Assembly (NCBI RefSeq): GCF_932526225.1
Contig: NC_064036.1
Span: 19,056,953 to 19,120,952, forward strand
Reading direction: 5' to 3'
DNA: 64,000 bases
Source of the DNA: Nematostella vectensis
Lineage: Eukaryota; Cnidaria; Anthozoa; Actiniaria; Edwardsiidae
Positions 13,328 to 23,171 of the stretch are shown piece by piece. The translations under genes were made by a program, and so were the position numbers. Under the pieces are notes generated by a model. The model was not told the origin of the DNA and searched no databases. It worked only from the letters and a program-made list of their open reading frames with translations. The first letter of the stretch is position 1. Each line of letters opens with the position of its first letter.

Positions 13328-16300
13328 ATGGACGCCTACATAGAGGAGATTCTCGATAGCATGCGCGACAAAGAGGCGCCCGCCGTACTGGCAGGGCTGG
13401 TACAAAATATCCTGGACGAGGACATCCCCGACGATGTCAAACACAGGCTGCTTAAGCCGCTTGTACCGGAGAAGATGTGGACGGAGGAGGTCTGGCGCGA
13501 GTCCGACCCTCTGCTGCCGCCCAGGCAGCAGGAGGGCCCGGAGAGCTTAGACCCAGAGACGTACTACTCTCTCTTCGTCGGCGGCGTCCATATTCGGCTC
13601 CCAAGCGTGGATGCCACTCTACGGGGCCGAGACATAAGCGCCAGTGTTTACCAGGAGATGCGAGATCTTGGTGGGACAGGTGTGATTGCTCTAAAGCCGG
13701 TTGTGCGGGGGCCTGATATTAATGACGACGGCTCGGTGTGGTGGCTCTCGCACGAGCGAGAGTCTCTGCGGGCGAACGCAGTGCTTCCGCTGGTGCTCGA
13801 GATGGTAGACCCCGACCGGCGTTACAGACTCTTCACTGTCGTTGGTAAGGCCCCCGCAGAGCCATTGGCGCCAATCACAGAGGAGGAAGGGCGCTCGGAG
13901 CACAAGATCGGCGGGTTGTTAGTCAAAAGGGGGGGCCAAATCGCAGTCGGCGCCCTGGAAGGCATCGATGCGGGTATTTGGGAGAAGGGGCGAGAGTACC
14001 TCGTCTACGTGAGATACGAGCTTCGCCCTTTACCTGAGCAAAATGGTGAGCCTGGGCCAATGTTTGTGCAACAGGGGGGTGACGCATTCGTTAACTGTGT
14101 TGTGAGCCGTGTTGCCGACTCCCTGAGGAACCGCGGCACCTCGCGCTCCCTTGGTCTAACCAAGACACGAGGCAAGATCCTCGAGCGATTTGACAAGAAG
14201 CTGGCCACCACGGGGTGCACCAAAGAGGACCTTTTTGAGATGGAAAGTAAGCTCGAGGTAAAGCTAGTAGCCGTGGACGCCCTGGGTAACGTCCTGTGGG
14301 ACTCGGGGAAGTACGGGACTAAGACGAGGATCACCATCCCTTGCCACAATAACCACGCCTGGGCGGAGCTTCCGACTGAACCACCTGCGATCGCGAGCGT
14401 CCACGGCCTAGACTTCGAGGCTGAGAGGGAGCTCCGTTCGCTATGTCAGGGAGAGGCAGCGCCTCGCGCTACCAGTGCCGCCGCAAAAACTCACGAGGCG
14501 AAGGTGCGAGAGGTGCTCATCCGCTTCATAAACAGGGCGATCCCCAGAAGCACGAGGGTCTGGCTGTGTGGGCGTGTTAGTCACGCACGAAGGCAAACTG
14601 TACCGATCGGGACAAGACGGATGGGCTATCGACAGGGCGTTTACAGACGAGACTGGACATGATCCTCAATGGCTCCCTGATGATCACCCAGCCTACCAAG
14701 AGTACATCGAAGCTACGCACTCGATGGGCGGCGCAATGGGGTATCGCTTCAAGAAGTGGACCCAAAGAGAAAACATCAGGCCAACGCCTCCTAAATACAG
14801 GGACGTCTGGCGAGCGGCGCAGGTTGAGTCCAAAGTGTGGAATAGCAGGGAAAACTTAGGGGCGCATCCTCATGCTCACATCGACATGCGTGCGGCGTAC
14901 CTAGGATGCGAGGACAGTGTCTTCGGCGGCGCCTCGGACGCCATTGATCTGGTACGGAAATACTTCTTCCCTACGAACGTGTATCGTATCGCGGATGTTG
15001 CGGGACGGCCATTGAGCGAGGTTCTTCAACTGACCGGGGCCATTCAGTTGACCGAGTGGGGGTTCTTTGAGGCCTGCCACCCCTACACTTCCGGGAGGGT
15101 AGGGCAGCACTTGGAACAAAACGAGGGCTGGATCACCACGCCAGAGCTCAAGGACCTGCTAGACTCGGGTGACCTCGCCATGGCCGCGGCGAGGGAGGTG
15201 TTGTATAGCGTCGGAAAAAAGGACTCCATCAAGTTCCCCCACTCCGGCCCCGGAGGCGAAGACTCGTTTCGTAGGCAAGTGCACTCGCCATGGCGACGAG
15301 TCCTCGATCGTAGTCCGCGACCGTGAAGAAGCCGCGTATCTGACAAACCTCCTTGCGGGCACCGACCACTTACTTAACTTCGAGCATGCCGACGGGGCTC
15401 ATCTGATCCAATACAAAGACGGAGTCCGGCGCTCACAATGGTACCAAATCAGGGCCTTCGTCTTGGCGTACACAAACATAGCGTTGCGACGCATGTTGAG
15501 GCGGTTCACTCGCGAAGACGTCCTCCGTGTGTGCACAGATGTCATATACGCAAAGGCGGTGCCCAGTGGTGTGAAGCTCGTGGAGCGAAACCCGAGGTAT
15601 GGAGAGTGGCGCCACAAGAGGCCTGGGTACGAGTGGCGGCCCGAGGCGGCTTGGGGTCCGAAGAGGTCGGGGTGCTTGGCTAGGGAGCCAAGCACTGCGC
15701 CGAGTCTGCCGCGCGATCTGGTGGCCGCGACCTCTGCGAGGATGTATCTAGCCAGCCAGGGAGGATCGGGGAAGACCGAGTGGGCGGTGAGCATGTTCCG
15801 TGGCCGTAACGCTGTGGTGCTCACCCCCGAGAACGACCTCGCCCACGACCATCGCAACAACCCGCGCCTCGCGATGAAGGCTCAAACCTACCACCACTAC
15901 CTCTGCATACCAGCGGAGAAGCCGATAGAGGAGTGGAGACCTTCCGAGCTGGGGCACAAACTCGACCGTCTTGCAGAAGTAATCATCATTGACGAGTCTT
16001 GTAAGGTGCAGACTAAAGTGCTACGTGCCGTCCTAGGGTATCTCGCCACGCGGCCGTGTCAGGTAGTGTGTTGTGGCGACTATGGGCAGGTCCCGCCCTG
16101 GGGAGATAAAGAGGGGCCTCACGATATGCTCAAGGAGTGGGCACAAGGGAACATCCGCTGGTTCGAGTCCGACTACCGCTGCCTGTGTGAAGACTGCGGA
16201 AATCCGTACAGTACATGCGACTGCGGCTCTGCCGCCCCCTCCTCCAGGCTCCACGACATAAAGGGCCGGATTTGGTGTCAGCCAGACTCCCAACAGCTTG

Positions 16301-17085
16301 AGGTGTTTCGGGAGGAGTGGGATGGGGTGGCGTTCGACGCGGCGATCGAACGGGCCCACTCAAGCGATATGTGGGTGTGCTCGACCAACAAGATGGGGGC
16401 CCTTGTCCAGCAGCGATTGGTAGAGCACCACAGGAAAAACTACCCCCGACTGCCAGCAGCCATCCGCTTTGACCCCGATCCTAGCGTCGCGCATCGTTAT
16501 CGCAAACAAGGACGGCCGGTGCCCGTGCCAGGCAAAAGGGGCGAGAAGGTCGACGCGTACAAAGGCACGGTAGTCGAGATCCCTCTCGGCGTGGTCCTTA
16601 ACGGGCTTCCCCTCGAGTGGAAATACGCGGGCTGGGGGACAGTCCACCGGGTGCAGGGCAAGACCATCCAGAACCCAAGACGTCTGTTTATCATAGACCA
16701 CAGCTTAGAGGGCTGGATCACGAATGCTGTGTACACCGGCATCTCCCGCGTGCGGCTCGCCGACCAGATAGTCCGCGTGATCCCCCCCGATGACACCCCA
16801 GGTGCCTTGGTTCCCACAGGACTGCAGGCTACGCCCAGTGAAGAGCTCATTATAGCGCGAATCAAGCGATACGCTATAGACGACAGGCAAAAGGGTCGCA
16901 CAAAGTACACTGGAGTACACGCGGAAAAGAAGTGCACGGTCTGTGGCACTCAGCTTCTGCTTCAGGGGTACACCAAGAGCCATCCCCAATGCTTCAGTAT
17001 CGACCGGCTGGACGACAGTCAGGGTCACTACAAGTGGAATGTCAGAATCACGTGCCTTAGCTGCAATAGAAGGCACAAGCGCTGA
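13328..17085 (+). pseudogene. Polymerase-like / SF1 helicase / HNH replication protein, two frameshifts
   Basis: One long gene read in three frames: 13328 to ~14560, ~14568 to ~15300, and ~15250 to 17085, the last two joined by overlapping segments without start codons. Visible parts in order: a ~400-residue N-terminal region of unknown function; a family-B-polymerase-like middle with a motif A-like IDMRAAYLG (about 14880-14906), an AYTNIALRRML helix, and a motif C-like CTDVIY (about 15532-15550); then an SF1 helicase with Walker A GGSGKT (15760-15777), Walker B VIIIDE (~15980), GDYGQVPP (~16076), TVHRVQGKT (~16639) and YTGISRVR (~16732). A C-terminal HNH-like zinc module follows (CTVC ... 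DRLDD ... CLSCNRRHK, 16930-17085). It probably replicates the element. Both breaks are +1-type shifts, so the copy is likely dead or misassembled. Confidence 0.75.
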
Positions 17086-18008
17086 TCACGCAACGCGCAA
17101 CTGCGATCGCGTGAAGCCGTGCTTAGAGTACGCCGTGTAATACAACACAGGCTGTCCGGGCTCCATGACCCTCTTTAGTATTGGGTACGCCTTGCTTGTC
17201 CACCACGGGTCCGTCGCTCGCCGTCGGCCCTTGTCCTGAAGGTCTTCCTCGTTTACGGCGATGTACACCTCCGTTCCGACCTCTAAGGGGACCTCTAGGG
17301 GAGGCTTTTCGGCTTTGAGAGGCACGCGCCTCAGCTTTATGGCGTCCTCAGGCGCAAGGCCAGTCATGCGAGTCTTTGTTGCGTTCATGTCCGAGATGAC
17401 GATTGGCAAAGCAGTAACCCACTCGCGGTTTGTCTTGCCGGACGCAAGCTCCCTCGAGTACTGCGCACGAAATAGGCGCTGCGCCAGCCAGCGATGGAAA
17501 GACTCGGCAAAAACTTGGCTCCTGTGGTGCCCTGGCTCAGCCCGTCGGACCTCCACCCCGTGGTCTGTTAGGAGCTTCGTGGTAGCACCCTTGAACTCCG
17601 TGCCGTCATCAACCATGAGGACTTTAGGCCATGTGAGGGGTCCCTCTGCATAGATGCCAGCGAGTTCAGTGGGCGGGCGGCTTTATATCGTGAAGCAACG
17701 TCAACGACAGTCAGGGCATACTTGTACCCGCGGTCGGTTGGCAAGAATAGCAGGTCCGACTGGTGGATACGGTTTGGTATCTGCTCCGAGAAGTGGGCGT
17801 AGGTAGTCGGAGGAGGGGGCGTCTGTGTGTAACCCCCGACGGGCTGAGAGCGTACCCACTTGCGCACTCGATCTATGGAGGCTGAGCCCTTGGGAAGTTT
17901 GGTGTGCAGAGCGGTCACTCCCTGGAAGCCACCTCTGGCGTAGTATATAGGACGAAGGAACGCATCGAGTTCTTCGTCGGACATGCGCTTACCGTTCCGG
18001 CGGGCCAT
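17086..18008 (-). pseudogene. Retroviral-type (DDE) integrase, one frameshift
   Basis: Starts at 18008 (MARRNGKRMSDEELDAFLRP). The reading frame shifts between about 17650 and 17616, and the second part is 17086-17616. Catalytic-type residues are visible in order: Asp in HQSDLLFLP (~17757), Asp in VDDGTEFKG (~17603) and Glu in FAESFHRW (~17500). The C-terminal part resembles integrase/chromodomain-type β structure (VGTEVYIAVNEEDLQDKGRR). This class of enzyme makes the 6-bp target duplication seen at the element ends. Its stop codon abuts the stop of the replication gene (TGA|TCA at 17083-17088), a tight convergent pair. Confidence 0.85.
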
Positions 18009-18060
18009 TACGTTCGTATCGCGACGGGGGAGTCAGTCTCCAACAGGCGGATGCCGTCTG

Positions 18061-18165
18061 CTACGCCTTCGGCGTACGTATACGTACACGTATACGTACA
18101 CACGTATACGCGCAGCATGGAAAAAGGCCGCCTAGACGCATACGTGCGTATACGCGTTTCGACGA
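18061..18165. promoter_or_regulatory. CGTATACG palindrome cluster upstream of integrase
   Basis: Between the integrase start (18008) and the next minus gene (stop at 18174) lies a run of overlapping cgtatacg / gtacgtatacgtacac palindromes, repeated at about 18072-18110 and 18141-18156. Dense perfect palindromes in the only gap upstream of the integrase make an operator or replication site plausible. That role is inference. Confidence 0.5.
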
Positions 18166-18173
18166 CAGCTGCG

Positions 18174-18586
18174 TCACAGCAAGCGGCTGGCTGCGTAGCC
18201 GATAGCGAGAGCGCCGGCGCCTATGTACGCCAACTCGGCGTTCTTCTGCGTTTTGCTGGGTACGTAGTAGTCGGACAGCTCGGGGGCCCGCATCGACTCC
18301 AGGGAGGTCTGGTTGGAGAGTTTGAGCGCGTAGTCGGTGTCGGTGAAGTTCTGCTTTGCGAGGGACCCTCTCTCGCGACTTTGAGCTTGCCAATCGAGGA
18401 TTTTTGTCGCCGCTGTTGGTAGCGTCCATAGTCTTGTTGGTATTTCTCTAGGGCCTTGTCGTGCCTCTCCTTCTCGGCTAAGGCGGGGCTCTCATCGTTC
18501 GACAGGAACTTTGCGAGGTAATTGCCACCAACGAATGCAGTCGCATTTAGGACGGCGCCGCCAATCAAAATCGCGACAGAGGCCAT
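18174..18586 (-). pseudogene. Small two-TM protein of the structural cluster, one frameshift
   Basis: ATG at 18586 (MASVAILIGGAVLNATAFVG): an N-terminal hydrophobic helix, then a charged coiled-coil-like segment (ALAEKERHDKALEKYQQ). The frame breaks at an A-run near 18402-18406. The other frame continues with NFTDTDYAL-type sequence and ends at 18174 after a hydrophobic, Gly/Ala-rich C-terminus. Likely a virion membrane or packaging accessory protein. No function is known to me. Confidence 0.65.
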
Positions 18587-18671
18587 GTTTATGCGAAGCA
18601 CACTCCACGTGCTGTGTGTATGCGCAAGGCGCGCACGAGTTTAATACACGGCCTACATGTACCGCGGTACA

Positions 18672-18896
18672 CTACATGGGCAGGATCTTTTGGTCCTCAA
18701 GGTAACCCTTCAAAGCGACAGCACCAGCGACGGCGGCAGTCATTTTTGCGTAGTTCATGGCGTTCGCGGAGGGATCTTTGGTGAAGTCCTCGCGTAAGAC
18801 CTTGCGCCCAACCCAGCCGATGCCTTCGACGAGGCCGGTTATGACTGCGGCGTCGGTGATGGTCTTTGTAATCTTGCTTTGCTGCGTCGTCGACAT
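18672..18896 (-). CDS. Small membrane protein, 74 aa
   Basis: ATG at 18896 (MSTTQQSKITKTITDAAVIT). Two moderately hydrophobic helices (around DAAVITGLVEGIGWVG and KMTAAVAGAVALKGYL) are followed by a C-terminus LEDQKILPM. It is intact and lies between other short minus-strand genes of the cluster. A longer in-frame extension upstream has no good start and is Arg/Pro-rich, so it was not used. A probable small virion or membrane protein. Confidence 0.6.
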   Translation of the reverse strand: MSTTQQSKITKTITDAAVITGLVEGIGWVGRKVLREDFTKDPSANAMNYAKMTAAVAGAVALKGYLEDQKILPM

Positions 18897-18936
18897 CGTG
18901 CGGATATGGGTGGGGCCCTCGTGTCTAAATGTCTGC

Positions 18937-19599
18937 TTACTCCATGGATAACAGCCGAGACCCGGGAGCGCGAAGCGCTGTCGCCGGAGCGCGCTCCTTG
19001 GTCTGCTGTGTGGCCGCCAGCGGCGGCCTTGTGGGCGGAGTCCCGCCGTCGGCCGCTGCGTGCGGATCGGTAGCTCGCTCGGCCCCGGGGCCACCAGCTG
19101 GTGTGCGCGTGAACGCGGCAGCTAGCTCCCGCCTTCGTGTGTAGAGGCCGATCAATGACACTAGAAGACCAACGAGCCCGATGATCGAGCTGGCCGACCA
19201 GGCAGAGTTGCTCTCCGGGGCAGGTGTGTGTGCCGAAGGCATGCCAGCGCTTGCCGTTCCGGAGGCGGCATCGTCGGCGCGCAAGCGCCCTCCCGGCTGC
19301 GGCTCGCTCGGCCCCGGGGTTACCGGCAGCTGCTGCGCAGCGGCGACACGAAGCGCCTCTTTCTTCGCTCTGTTGATTCGGTTCCACTTTGCCAAGCGCC
19401 TTCCGGCTTCGACTCGTCCAGGGTGAGGTCGGGTCGCGGGCGGTTCGGGGCTCGTGATTCGCGCGTCGTGCGCCGCTGCCGGGACGGCAGCTACAGGCGT
19501 ACGTGCAGGTTCTTGATGCTGTTTGCCAGGTTCTTGGGCAAGTTCTTGAGCAAGTTGTTCGTCAGGCTGGGCACTGGTACTTCCTTGATGTTCCCCCAT
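18937..19599 (-). CDS. Single-pass membrane protein with Pro/Gln/Glu-rich N-terminus
   Basis: ATG at 19599 (MGEHQGSTSAQPDEQLAQEL), 220 codons. A low-complexity N-terminus is followed by a basic segment (HPGRVEAGRRLAKWNRINRA), a transmembrane helix (SIIGLVGLLVSLIGLY) and a Pro/Ala-rich C-terminus that may be out of the ancestral frame. Located between the 163-codon helical protein and the 74-aa protein. Function unknown. Topology and neighbours suggest a virion membrane component. Confidence 0.55.
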   Translation of the reverse strand: MGEHQGSTSAQPDEQLAQELAQEPGKQHQEPARTPVAAVPAAAHDARITSPEPPATRPHPGRVEAGRRLAKWNRINRAKKEALRVAAAQQLPVTPGPSEPQPGGRLRADDAASGTASAGMPSAHTPAPESNSAWSASSIIGLVGLLVSLIGLYTRRRELAAAFTRTPAGGPGAERATDPHAAADGGTPPTRPPLAATQQTKERAPATALRAPGSRLLSME

Positions 19600-19625
19600 C
19601 TGCGTCGTCGTGCGAACACGCTGTG

Positions 19626-19662
19626 TCAACTACTTGGAACCAAGTACTTGGTACCAAGTGGT
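19626..19662. promoter_or_regulatory. Near-perfect palindrome of TTGG..CCAA units
   Basis: The stretch ctacttggaaccaag followed by tacttggtaccaagtggtag reads almost the same on both strands. It is built of two ttggNNccaa half-palindromes. It sits in the promoter-side gap upstream of the minus-strand gene starting at 19599. A candidate operator. Confidence 0.45.
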
Positions 19663-19799
19663 AGGAGACGTGGCAAGCTTTCAAATGAGCGTCTACTCTG
19701 GGATGGCGGGCTCGACACTGTCCGCGGCTGCTACCTCGCGTTGGCTCCGCGCGTCAGCGCTTGCCGTTCCGGTGTCGGCACGACAGTCCACATGACGCG

Positions 19800-20273
19800 C
19801 TATGTGTAACGCCCCGGCGGCTAAAGCCATCGAACGGCCACAGCGTAGAGCCAGGCTTCCGCACAAAGCACGGAGCTCGTTGATGATGATGTAGTCGGAC
19901 CTAGGTCGTTGTGGAGATCGGCCACGCTGTCTATCGGCAGCGCCATGCCTACCAGCTTGGTCGTTAGCTTCAGAAAGCTGTCTGCCAGGGAGTCTGTAGT
20001 CCGGCTGGCTAGAGCGGTCTCGTATCGCCTCTCGTACTTTCTCACCTCCTCGGCGCTCATGCGTTTGACGTCGCCGTGGGTCAGGGCCTTGCCTACCATC
20101 TCTCTCGACTTCCCCGAGGCTACGAGAATCGCGAGTTTCTCCCTCGCGTCTGCTATCTCGGTTTGCTCACCGGCGGCCGGGACGGCTTGCGCCGGGCAGT
20201 CCAACGTCTCGACGGCCGGGAGGTCGGCGGCGACCCCCTCGAGAAGACTCTCAAAGCATTCTTCGCTCATCAT
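19800..20273 (-). pseudogene. Helical protein downstream of ATPase, frameshifted near its C-terminus
   Basis: Start at 20273 (MMSEECFESLLEGVAADLPA), overlapping the ATPase stop, so translational coupling is likely. The helical middle includes GKALTHGDVKRMSAEEVRKY. The ORF ends in Ser/Thr-rich sequence after DLHNDLG at about 19900. In the next frame an Ala/Leu/Cys-rich stretch stays open past 19800, so a one-base shift near 19890 is likely. The exact 3' end is uncertain. Function unknown. Confidence 0.5.
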
Positions 20274-20816
20274 CGTTCGACTAGGGCGATGGTATAAGGG
20301 TGACGCAAGCAAAACTCTAACTTCGAGAACTTTTTCGTCTTGAGGGCCTTCATGTACTCTTTCATCTTCTCCTCTGAAAGCTCCGCGCCGTAGTCATGCA
20401 GGACAGCTTTCATGTCCGCCTTGCTCGGGGTATAGAAGACCACCAGGGCCGCGATGTTCTCGCGGAACGGCTTCGTGATGCTGGTGAACTGCTGTGTGAT
20501 CACCCACACGCTGATACCCACGTGGCGCGCGCTGAACGCCAAGTTGACGAGCTGGTCAGAGCGCCTCTTAACGTCTTTCGAGGCCGCACAGTCGTCGGGT
20601 ATGATTAGCGTATTAGTGCCTTCGAAGAGAGTGGAGACGAACCTCAGCAGTATGTCGATCTGACCCGCCTCAGGTGCGATGACAAACAGACGATTGTCGC
20701 CCTCGCCGAAGCCGTCGTATGTTTTGTTGTAGACAAAGGTAGGGCACACGAGTACGATGTAGTCAAACAAAAAGGCCCACGATGAGAGCGTTAAATGGGA
20801 CGTTTTTCGGGTCCAT
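20270..20816 (-). pseudogene. A32-like DNA-packaging ATPase with its P-loop region deleted
   Basis: An ATG at 20816 opens a short frame (MDPKNVPFNALIVG) whose last residues look like the β-strand that should lead into a Walker A loop. The frame then hits a stop. The main ORF (20270 to ~20770, no ATG) starts at FDYIVLVCPTFVYN. It contains a Walker B-like NTLIIPDDCA, then HVGISVWVITQQ (sensor-like Gln) and a helical C-terminus. No GxxxxGK[ST] is present, so about 20 residues including the ATP-binding loop appear deleted. The family pumps DNA into capsids, and this copy should be inactive. Confidence 0.7.
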
Positions 20817-20835
20817 ACCGCTCCGGCGTATGTGC

Positions 20836-22101
20836 TCAGTATTGTATGGACTCTAGCTGTCCGTTCATAAGGTTCATCTGGGCGTCGGCCACTACAAACA
20901 CGTGACAGTTTACGCTACCCGAGCCGCCTGCCGTGCGTTTTATCTCGAGGTGCACACCGTCGCGGGTATTGACCAATCGAAGACCACCCCCATGGATGGC
21001 GCTTTCGTCCGTCGTTCGAAGGTCGATCCACAGAGCAAACTTGTTATCGCCATAGAACGACTCGGGGCCGATTGCCGGGGCGGCGGGCGCTCCGCTGTGC
21101 CCCCCCGGGGAGGGGCGGACGAACCGCCTTTTCGCCTCCCTCCAGAAATCCGTGGGGCGCAGGCCCTGGCTGAAGACTTTGTTTGGCGTGCCGTCGATTG
21201 TAACGCGAACGCTCTTGATGTCGGGGTACACGAACTTCTCAGAGTCGCGAGTCCCTGCCGTGTATGGCTCCACGAAGAGGAGCAGCAGACCACTCATAGA
21301 CCTTCGCGGCAGGTTGACACTCTCGTTGATTATGCTGTCCGTCCCTTTGCTAATCACGAAGGTCTTGTGAAGGTTCACTTGCTCGTAGAAGAACGTTGTG
21401 CCGTTGTGGTAGGCGGCGGCTGCAGACCGGGCGAGGTTGTCGTCCCTCAGGCTTTCGTACTCCAGCTCTAGATTTTTGATGCCATAGGATAATTTGGTGG
21501 CATCAGTTCCGACTACTACCTGGTCAGCCGATGCGAACGTGATCTCGAAGAGCAGCGCCTCGGAGAGCGCCCTTGGGTATAGCACGCCGTGGTCCGTCAG
21601 CAGAGAATGGTCTAGCGAGATGGTGTACCTCGCCCCGTGGGTGGCGCTTAGAGCGTTCTCCTTGGCGTTACTGGTCGCCTTATCGCCAGCCTTGGAGCGA
21701 AGCTTGCGCATGTTTTCCGACTGTATGCCCTGCTCCAGGCGGTCCTCTCTCTCGACCTTGGACAGGTAAAGCTCCTCATACGTCTTGAAGACGTCGTAGC
21801 GGTTGGTGTCCTGGAGCGTTTCTCCTGCAAACGTGATTTTCAGGCGGCTCACGAGATTTCGGCCGACGTTGTTCACGACGGTATTATTCGCATGGCCCGA
21901 GACGGAGAGTTCGAGACCGACCCTCAAGGAGCCAGGCACGAGCGTGACGCCTTCCGACAGCTTTGGGACCGCCACATATAGCGTCTCCTCTGGGGAAGCC
22001 GTCGACGGGTTGAGAGTGACCCGGTGAACAGTTCTCTCGGCTTTCAACCCCAGAGGGATTCTTGGTGATCGCTGGGGGTCGAGTTTATCGCTGACTGACA
22101 T
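20836..22101 (-). CDS. Capsid-like protein, 421 aa, probable major capsid protein
   Basis: Intact ORF from ATG at 22101 (MSVSDKLDPQRSPRIPLGLK). It is β-strand rich throughout with few long helices: N-terminal arm, strands such as SLRVGLELSVSGHANN and RLKITFAGETLQDTNRYDVF, a central Lys/Glu helix (ENMRKLRSKAGDKA), and a C-terminal half with FVYPDIKSVRVTIDG and CHVFVVADAQMNL. Size, fold character and position immediately upstream of the packaging ATPase fit a jelly-roll major capsid protein. Confirmation needs structural comparison. It is the largest undamaged gene of the element. Confidence 0.6.
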   Translation of the reverse strand: MSVSDKLDPQRSPRIPLGLKAERTVHRVTLNPSTASPEETLYVAVPKLSEGVTLVPGSLRVGLELSVSGHANNTVVNNVGRNLVSRLKITFAGETLQDTNRYDVFKTYEELYLSKVEREDRLEQGIQSENMRKLRSKAGDKATSNAKENALSATHGARYTISLDHSLLTDHGVLYPRALSEALLFEITFASADQVVVGTDATKLSYGIKNLELEYESLRDDNLARSAAAAYHNGTTFFYEQVNLHKTFVISKGTDSIINESVNLPRRSMSGLLLLFVEPYTAGTRDSEKFVYPDIKSVRVTIDGTPNKVFSQGLRPTDFWREAKRRFVRPSPGGHSGAPAAPAIGPESFYGDNKFALWIDLRTTDESAIHGGGLRLVNTRDGVHLEIKRTAGGSGSVNCHVFVVADAQMNLMNGQLESIQY

Positions 22102-22199
22102 CGTGTACGCGTATGCACATAAAGTACGAAGTCGCGTGGCTATGGTGCGGACTGTTAGACATGTCTAACATAGCATAGCACGAGTTATGCGCGCGCATC
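22102..22199. promoter_or_regulatory. Divergent promoter region of element 2
   Basis: 98 bp separates the starts of the capsid-like gene (minus, 22101) and the membrane protein gene (plus, 22200). It contains the palindrome-rich tract gtgtacgcgtatgcacat and a repeated gacatgtctaacatagcata. It must carry both promoters if the genes are expressed. Confidence 0.5.
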
Positions 22200-23171
22200 A
22201 TGGGTGATGTTGACGTTGACATTGACGATACCTTGCCGGGCGCGTCCGCCGATCGCGGGGCGGGGGACGACGAGACGACGCCCCTCATCCCGTTTGACCC
22301 CGACGATGGGGAGTCGATCCCAATGACGAGCACGTCGTCACGTACGCATGCTGCGCATAGGACGGCTTCGCAAACCGCAGGAACGGCAAGCGCTGAAACC
22401 TCGTTCATCACAGAGGGTTCAGCGAGGAGACTAGGTCTCGAGTCCCTCAGGAAGGAATACCCAAACCTTGACGAGAATCTGTTACGGTTCCAGTTAAGCC
22501 GGAAGGGGAAGACGGAAATACGAGTTCACAACTACGGCAAAGGAGGAGGTTGGACCAAACCATATCCGCTGTTCAACAATGATGGGAGCATCCAACAGTA
22601 CGTTAAAAATCTGAAAGGCTTCAAGCTGGCGATGGGGCCCGTGGCAGAGGTAGACGCGGTAATCCAGGAGAACACAGAACGAGTCCAAGAGCTGCAAGGG
22701 GCGGTAGCCACAGACAGGGAGACCATCGACGACCCTAACACGCCAGAGAGTCGCCGTCAAGAGGCCCGTGAGCGCAACGAGGAGAGGCTGTCCGAGATTG
22801 ACGAACTAGAACGCGAAAACCGAGAGCTCGAGAACCAAAAGCCGCTAAGGAAGCGCATCAAAGCCATCTTCAAAAAGTACGGCTTCACCGCCACCGCTAT
22901 CGGGTTGGCCGTAGCGACGACGATCGCGGCCATTGTGACGTCGCTCGGCAAGTCGCTCTCCTCCGTGGCCAGAGGGGTCGGTAACGGGCTTAAGGCCATC
23001 GGGAAAAAGCTGGGCGAGCTTCTCCCCGGGTTAGTAGGCAACATCGCGAACGTCGTGTTTAAGGCCGCAGGAGAAGCGGTGAAATTCCTTGGCGAAAACG
23101 CGTGGCTGCTCATTCTAGCCGTAGCCGCGTTCTTGGTTCGTCAAATGCAAAGCAGTCATCGGAACAAGTAA
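22200..23171 (+). CDS. Acidic N-terminus, coiled coil and C-terminal membrane region, 323 aa
   Basis: Intact ORF starting MGDVDVDIDDTLPGASADRG. Layout: acidic, Ser/Thr-rich first ~95 residues; a β-like domain (FQLSRKGKTEIRVHNYG); a charged coiled coil at about 165-215 (ESRRQEARERNEERLSEIDE); then hydrophobic or amphipathic helices (FTATAIGLAVATTIAAIVTS; GNGLKAIGKKLGELLPGLVG; NAWLLILAVAAFLV) and a basic tail. It is probably a membrane-associated virion protein. It ends 16 bp inside the 3' end of the convergent gene 23156-24674. Confidence 0.6.
   Translation: MGDVDVDIDDTLPGASADRGAGDDETTPLIPFDPDDGESIPMTSTSSRTHAAHRTASQTAGTASAETSFITEGSARRLGLESLRKEYPNLDENLLRFQLSRKGKTEIRVHNYGKGGGWTKPYPLFNNDGSIQQYVKNLKGFKLAMGPVAEVDAVIQENTERVQELQGAVATDRETIDDPNTPESRRQEARERNEERLSEIDELERENRELENQKPLRKRIKAIFKKYGFTATAIGLAVATTIAAIVTSLGKSLSSVARGVGNGLKAIGKKLGELLPGLVGNIANVVFKAAGEAVKFLGENAWLLILAVAAFLVRQMQSSHRNK

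Noticed and set aside
15399-15860. Long antisense ORFs within the element (also 16497-16949, 18839-19387, 20902-21471)
   Set aside because: Shadow frames of GC-rich coding sequence; no start context, and composition is typical of antisense translation (Arg/Ser/Pro-rich).
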